The notes under the pieces are model-generated. The model saw only the letters and a program-made list of their open reading frames with translations. It was not told the DNA's origin and did not search any database. Below, in pieces: positions 14,053-15,027 of a DNA stretch of 15,027 nt. Source of the stretch: Pseudomonadota bacterium (GTDB taxonomy: Bacteria > Pseudomonadota > Alphaproteobacteria > Sphingomonadales > Sphingomonadaceae). Position 1 is the stretch's first letter. Every line of letters begins with the position of its first letter. The stretch is from positions 1-15,027 of the forward strand of contig JAEZCS010000028.1 of the NCBI GenBank assembly GCA_023433445.1. Reading direction: 5' to 3'. The position numbers and the translations under genes were made by a program.

Positions 14053-14643
14053 CAAAAAGCAAAAGTCGGTGTTCTCATATCCGGGCGCGGGTCCAACATG
14101 GCGGCGCTGCTCTATGCCGCCAAGCACCCCAGCTGCCCCTATGAGATCGTCCTGGTCGCCGCCAACGACCCGGACGCCGCTGGCCTCATCCTCGCCCAGG
14201 CCGAAGGCATCCCCACCTTCGCCCAAAGCCACAAGGGCCTTAAGCGCGTCGAATTCGACCAGATCATCGACGCGCAGCTGCGCAAGGCAGGCGCCCAATA
14301 TGTCGCGCTCGCTGGCTACATGCGCCTGCTCTCGCCCGAATTCGTCGCGGGCTGGGAAAACCGGATGCTGAACATCCACCCCAGCCTCCTCCCAAAATAT
14401 AAGGGCCTCGACACCCACCAGAAGGCGCTCGACGCGGGCGACAGCCATGCGGGCTGCTCCGTCCATGTCGTCACCAGCGAACTGGACGACGGCCCGGTGC
14501 TGGCGCAGACGGAGGTGGCGATCCTCCCCGGCGACACCGCCGACAGCCTCGCCGCGCGCATCCTCATCGCCGAGCATCAACTCTACTCCCGCACCCTCGC
14601 CGACTTCGTCACGCGCGAGCGCCAGCCGCCCCTTCCAAAATAG
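14050..14643 (+). CDS. purN: Phosphoribosylglycinamide formyltransferase PurN
   Basis: PurN transfers the formyl group of 10-formyl-tetrahydrofolate to glycinamide ribonucleotide, the third step of purine synthesis. The 197-residue protein has the substrate-binding VLISGRGSNMAALL (8-21), LAGYMRLLS (88-95) and the catalytic set Asn108 and His110 in NIHPSLLP and Asp146 in SELDDGP, which align with E. coli Asn106, His108 and Asp144. Length is typical. The ATG at 14050 is supported by GAGGG at 14036-14040. It follows purM as in many proteobacteria, and the FolD in this window makes its cofactor. Confidence 0.98.
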   Translation: MQKAKVGVLISGRGSNMAALLYAAKHPSCPYEIVLVAANDPDAAGLILAQAEGIPTFAQSHKGLKRVEFDQIIDAQLRKAGAQYVALAGYMRLLSPEFVAGWENRMLNIHPSLLPKYKGLDTHQKALDAGDSHAGCSVHVVTSELDDGPVLAQTEVAILPGDTADSLAARILIAEHQLYSRTLADFVTRERQPPLPK

Positions 14644-14668
14644 GATTCCCCCTGATCTATCCTGCCGG

Positions 14669-14959
14669 ATGGACCAGCCTCTTCCTCCCCCACCCGCCGC
14701 GCCTGCACTGGCGCCGCAATCCGCCCACGGCCGCTGGACGCCAGCGCTTCAGCGCCTCTTCCTCACCGCCTTGATCGAAACCGGCAATGTCTCCCACGCC
14801 GCGCGGTCGGTCGGCATGTCGCGATCCAGCGCACACCGCCTGCGGCAACGCCTTACCGGCACCGCGTTCGACCGCTGCTGGAACGATGCGCTCAAGATCC
14901 ACGCGACGCGCATGGCCGATCCCTTCGCGCTGGAAACCCGACCCCGCGCACCGGCCTGA
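14669..14959 (+). CDS. Small helix-turn-helix protein of unknown role
   Basis: This 96-residue protein begins 25 bases after purN. A proline-rich tail (2-18) is followed by a helical DNA-binding-like domain: RWTPALQRLFLTALIETGN (22-40), then a helix-turn-helix VSHAARSVGMSRSSAHRLRQRL (41-62), which resembles the LysR/Mor-type pattern of AARxVGxSRxxxxRLRxR. The remainder (RCWNDALKIHATRMADPFAL) is probably one helix and the end is basic. No Shine-Dalgarno is clear at the ATG (14669), so coupling to purN is possible; an upstream extension of the frame would lie within purN. It has no effector domain. It may be a transcription regulator, but no target can be read from the sequence. Confidence 0.65.
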   Translation: MDQPLPPPPAAPALAPQSAHGRWTPALQRLFLTALIETGNVSHAARSVGMSRSSAHRLRQRLTGTAFDRCWNDALKIHATRMADPFALETRPRAPA

Positions 14960-14960
14960 T

Positions 14961-14980
14961 CCTGTCGCGCACCTGTCGCG
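14961..14980. repeat. Two direct 9-base repeats, one helical turn apart
   Basis: CCTGTCGCG occurs at 14961-14969 and again at 14972-14980, an 11-base period. They lie immediately after the stop of the helix-turn-helix gene. Tandem sites one turn apart can be binding sites for a DNA-binding protein, but in GC-rich DNA this may be chance. Confidence 0.35.
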
Positions 14981-14992
14981 TTCCCGCCGCGC

Positions 14993-15023
14993 TTGGGGCG
15001 CGATCCCGGCGATTAAGCCCCAA
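14993..15023 (+). terminator. Possible stem-loop after the helix-turn-helix gene
   Basis: TTGGGGC (14993-14999) and GCCCCAA (15017-15023) form a perfect 7-base-pair stem with a 17-base loop, 34 bases after the stop codon at 14959. The window ends 4 bases later, so a following T-run cannot be judged. It could close the purM-purN transcript. Confidence 0.3.
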
Positions 15024-15027
15024 ATCG

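Noticed and set aside
14960..15027. Frameshifted continuation of the small helix-turn-helix protein
   Set aside because: I looked for a continuing coding signal in the other plus-strand frames after 14959 and saw only about 20 codons of low information before the window ends, together with a stem-loop; the protein looks complete.

Overview
The window looks like a chromosomal housekeeping segment from a sphingomonad-type alphaproteobacterium (Sphingobium, Sphingomonas or Novosphingobium-like). The evidence is a high-GC sequence with strong third-position G/C bias, the gene set and order (purN/purM next to a DUF2066 gene, hdaA, ppk and ppx), an EcfG-like general-stress promoter, and short extragenic palindromes of a kind common in this group. 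The genus assignment is inference. No rRNA, tRNA, CRISPR array, phage, transposase or defence gene is visible.

Left part (1-3000). A 175-residue general-stress protein with a glycine/alanine-rich core sits behind a candidate EcfG promoter. It converges on a CNNM/CorC-type membrane protein with CBS domains on the minus strand. Divergent from that gene is an OmpA-family lipoprotein with a glycine zipper, which ends at a clear intrinsic terminator.

Second part (3079-5840, minus strand). yggT, a DUF167 gene, folD, a SnoaL-like protein and a MarC-family membrane protein form a chain in which each consecutive pair overlaps by exactly 4 bases. This is one translationally coupled operon. FolD supplies folate one-carbon units, including the 10-formyl-tetrahydrofolate used by PurN further along the window.

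Third part (5841-12800, minus strand). A 270-base spacer carries an extragenic palindromic repeat. Next come argB (arginine synthesis) with its own compact promoter, and then, reading leftwards from 12800, a DUF2066 protein, hdaA (control of DnaA), ppk (polyphosphate kinase) and ppx (exopolyphosphatase/GppA). Those four are packed with a 4-base overlap or gaps of 6-10 bases and look like one operon joining replication control to polyphosphate turnover.

Right part (12844-15027, plus strand). purM and purN carry out purine synthesis steps. They are divided by an extragenic palindrome whose right arm contains the purN ribosome binding site. A 96-residue helix-turn-helix protein of unknown role follows purN closely.

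I found no obviously novel multi-gene system. The most interesting signals are regulatory: the EcfG-like promoter, the palindrome that could hide the purN ribosome binding site, the fully overlapped operon, and the hdaA-ppk-ppx linkage.
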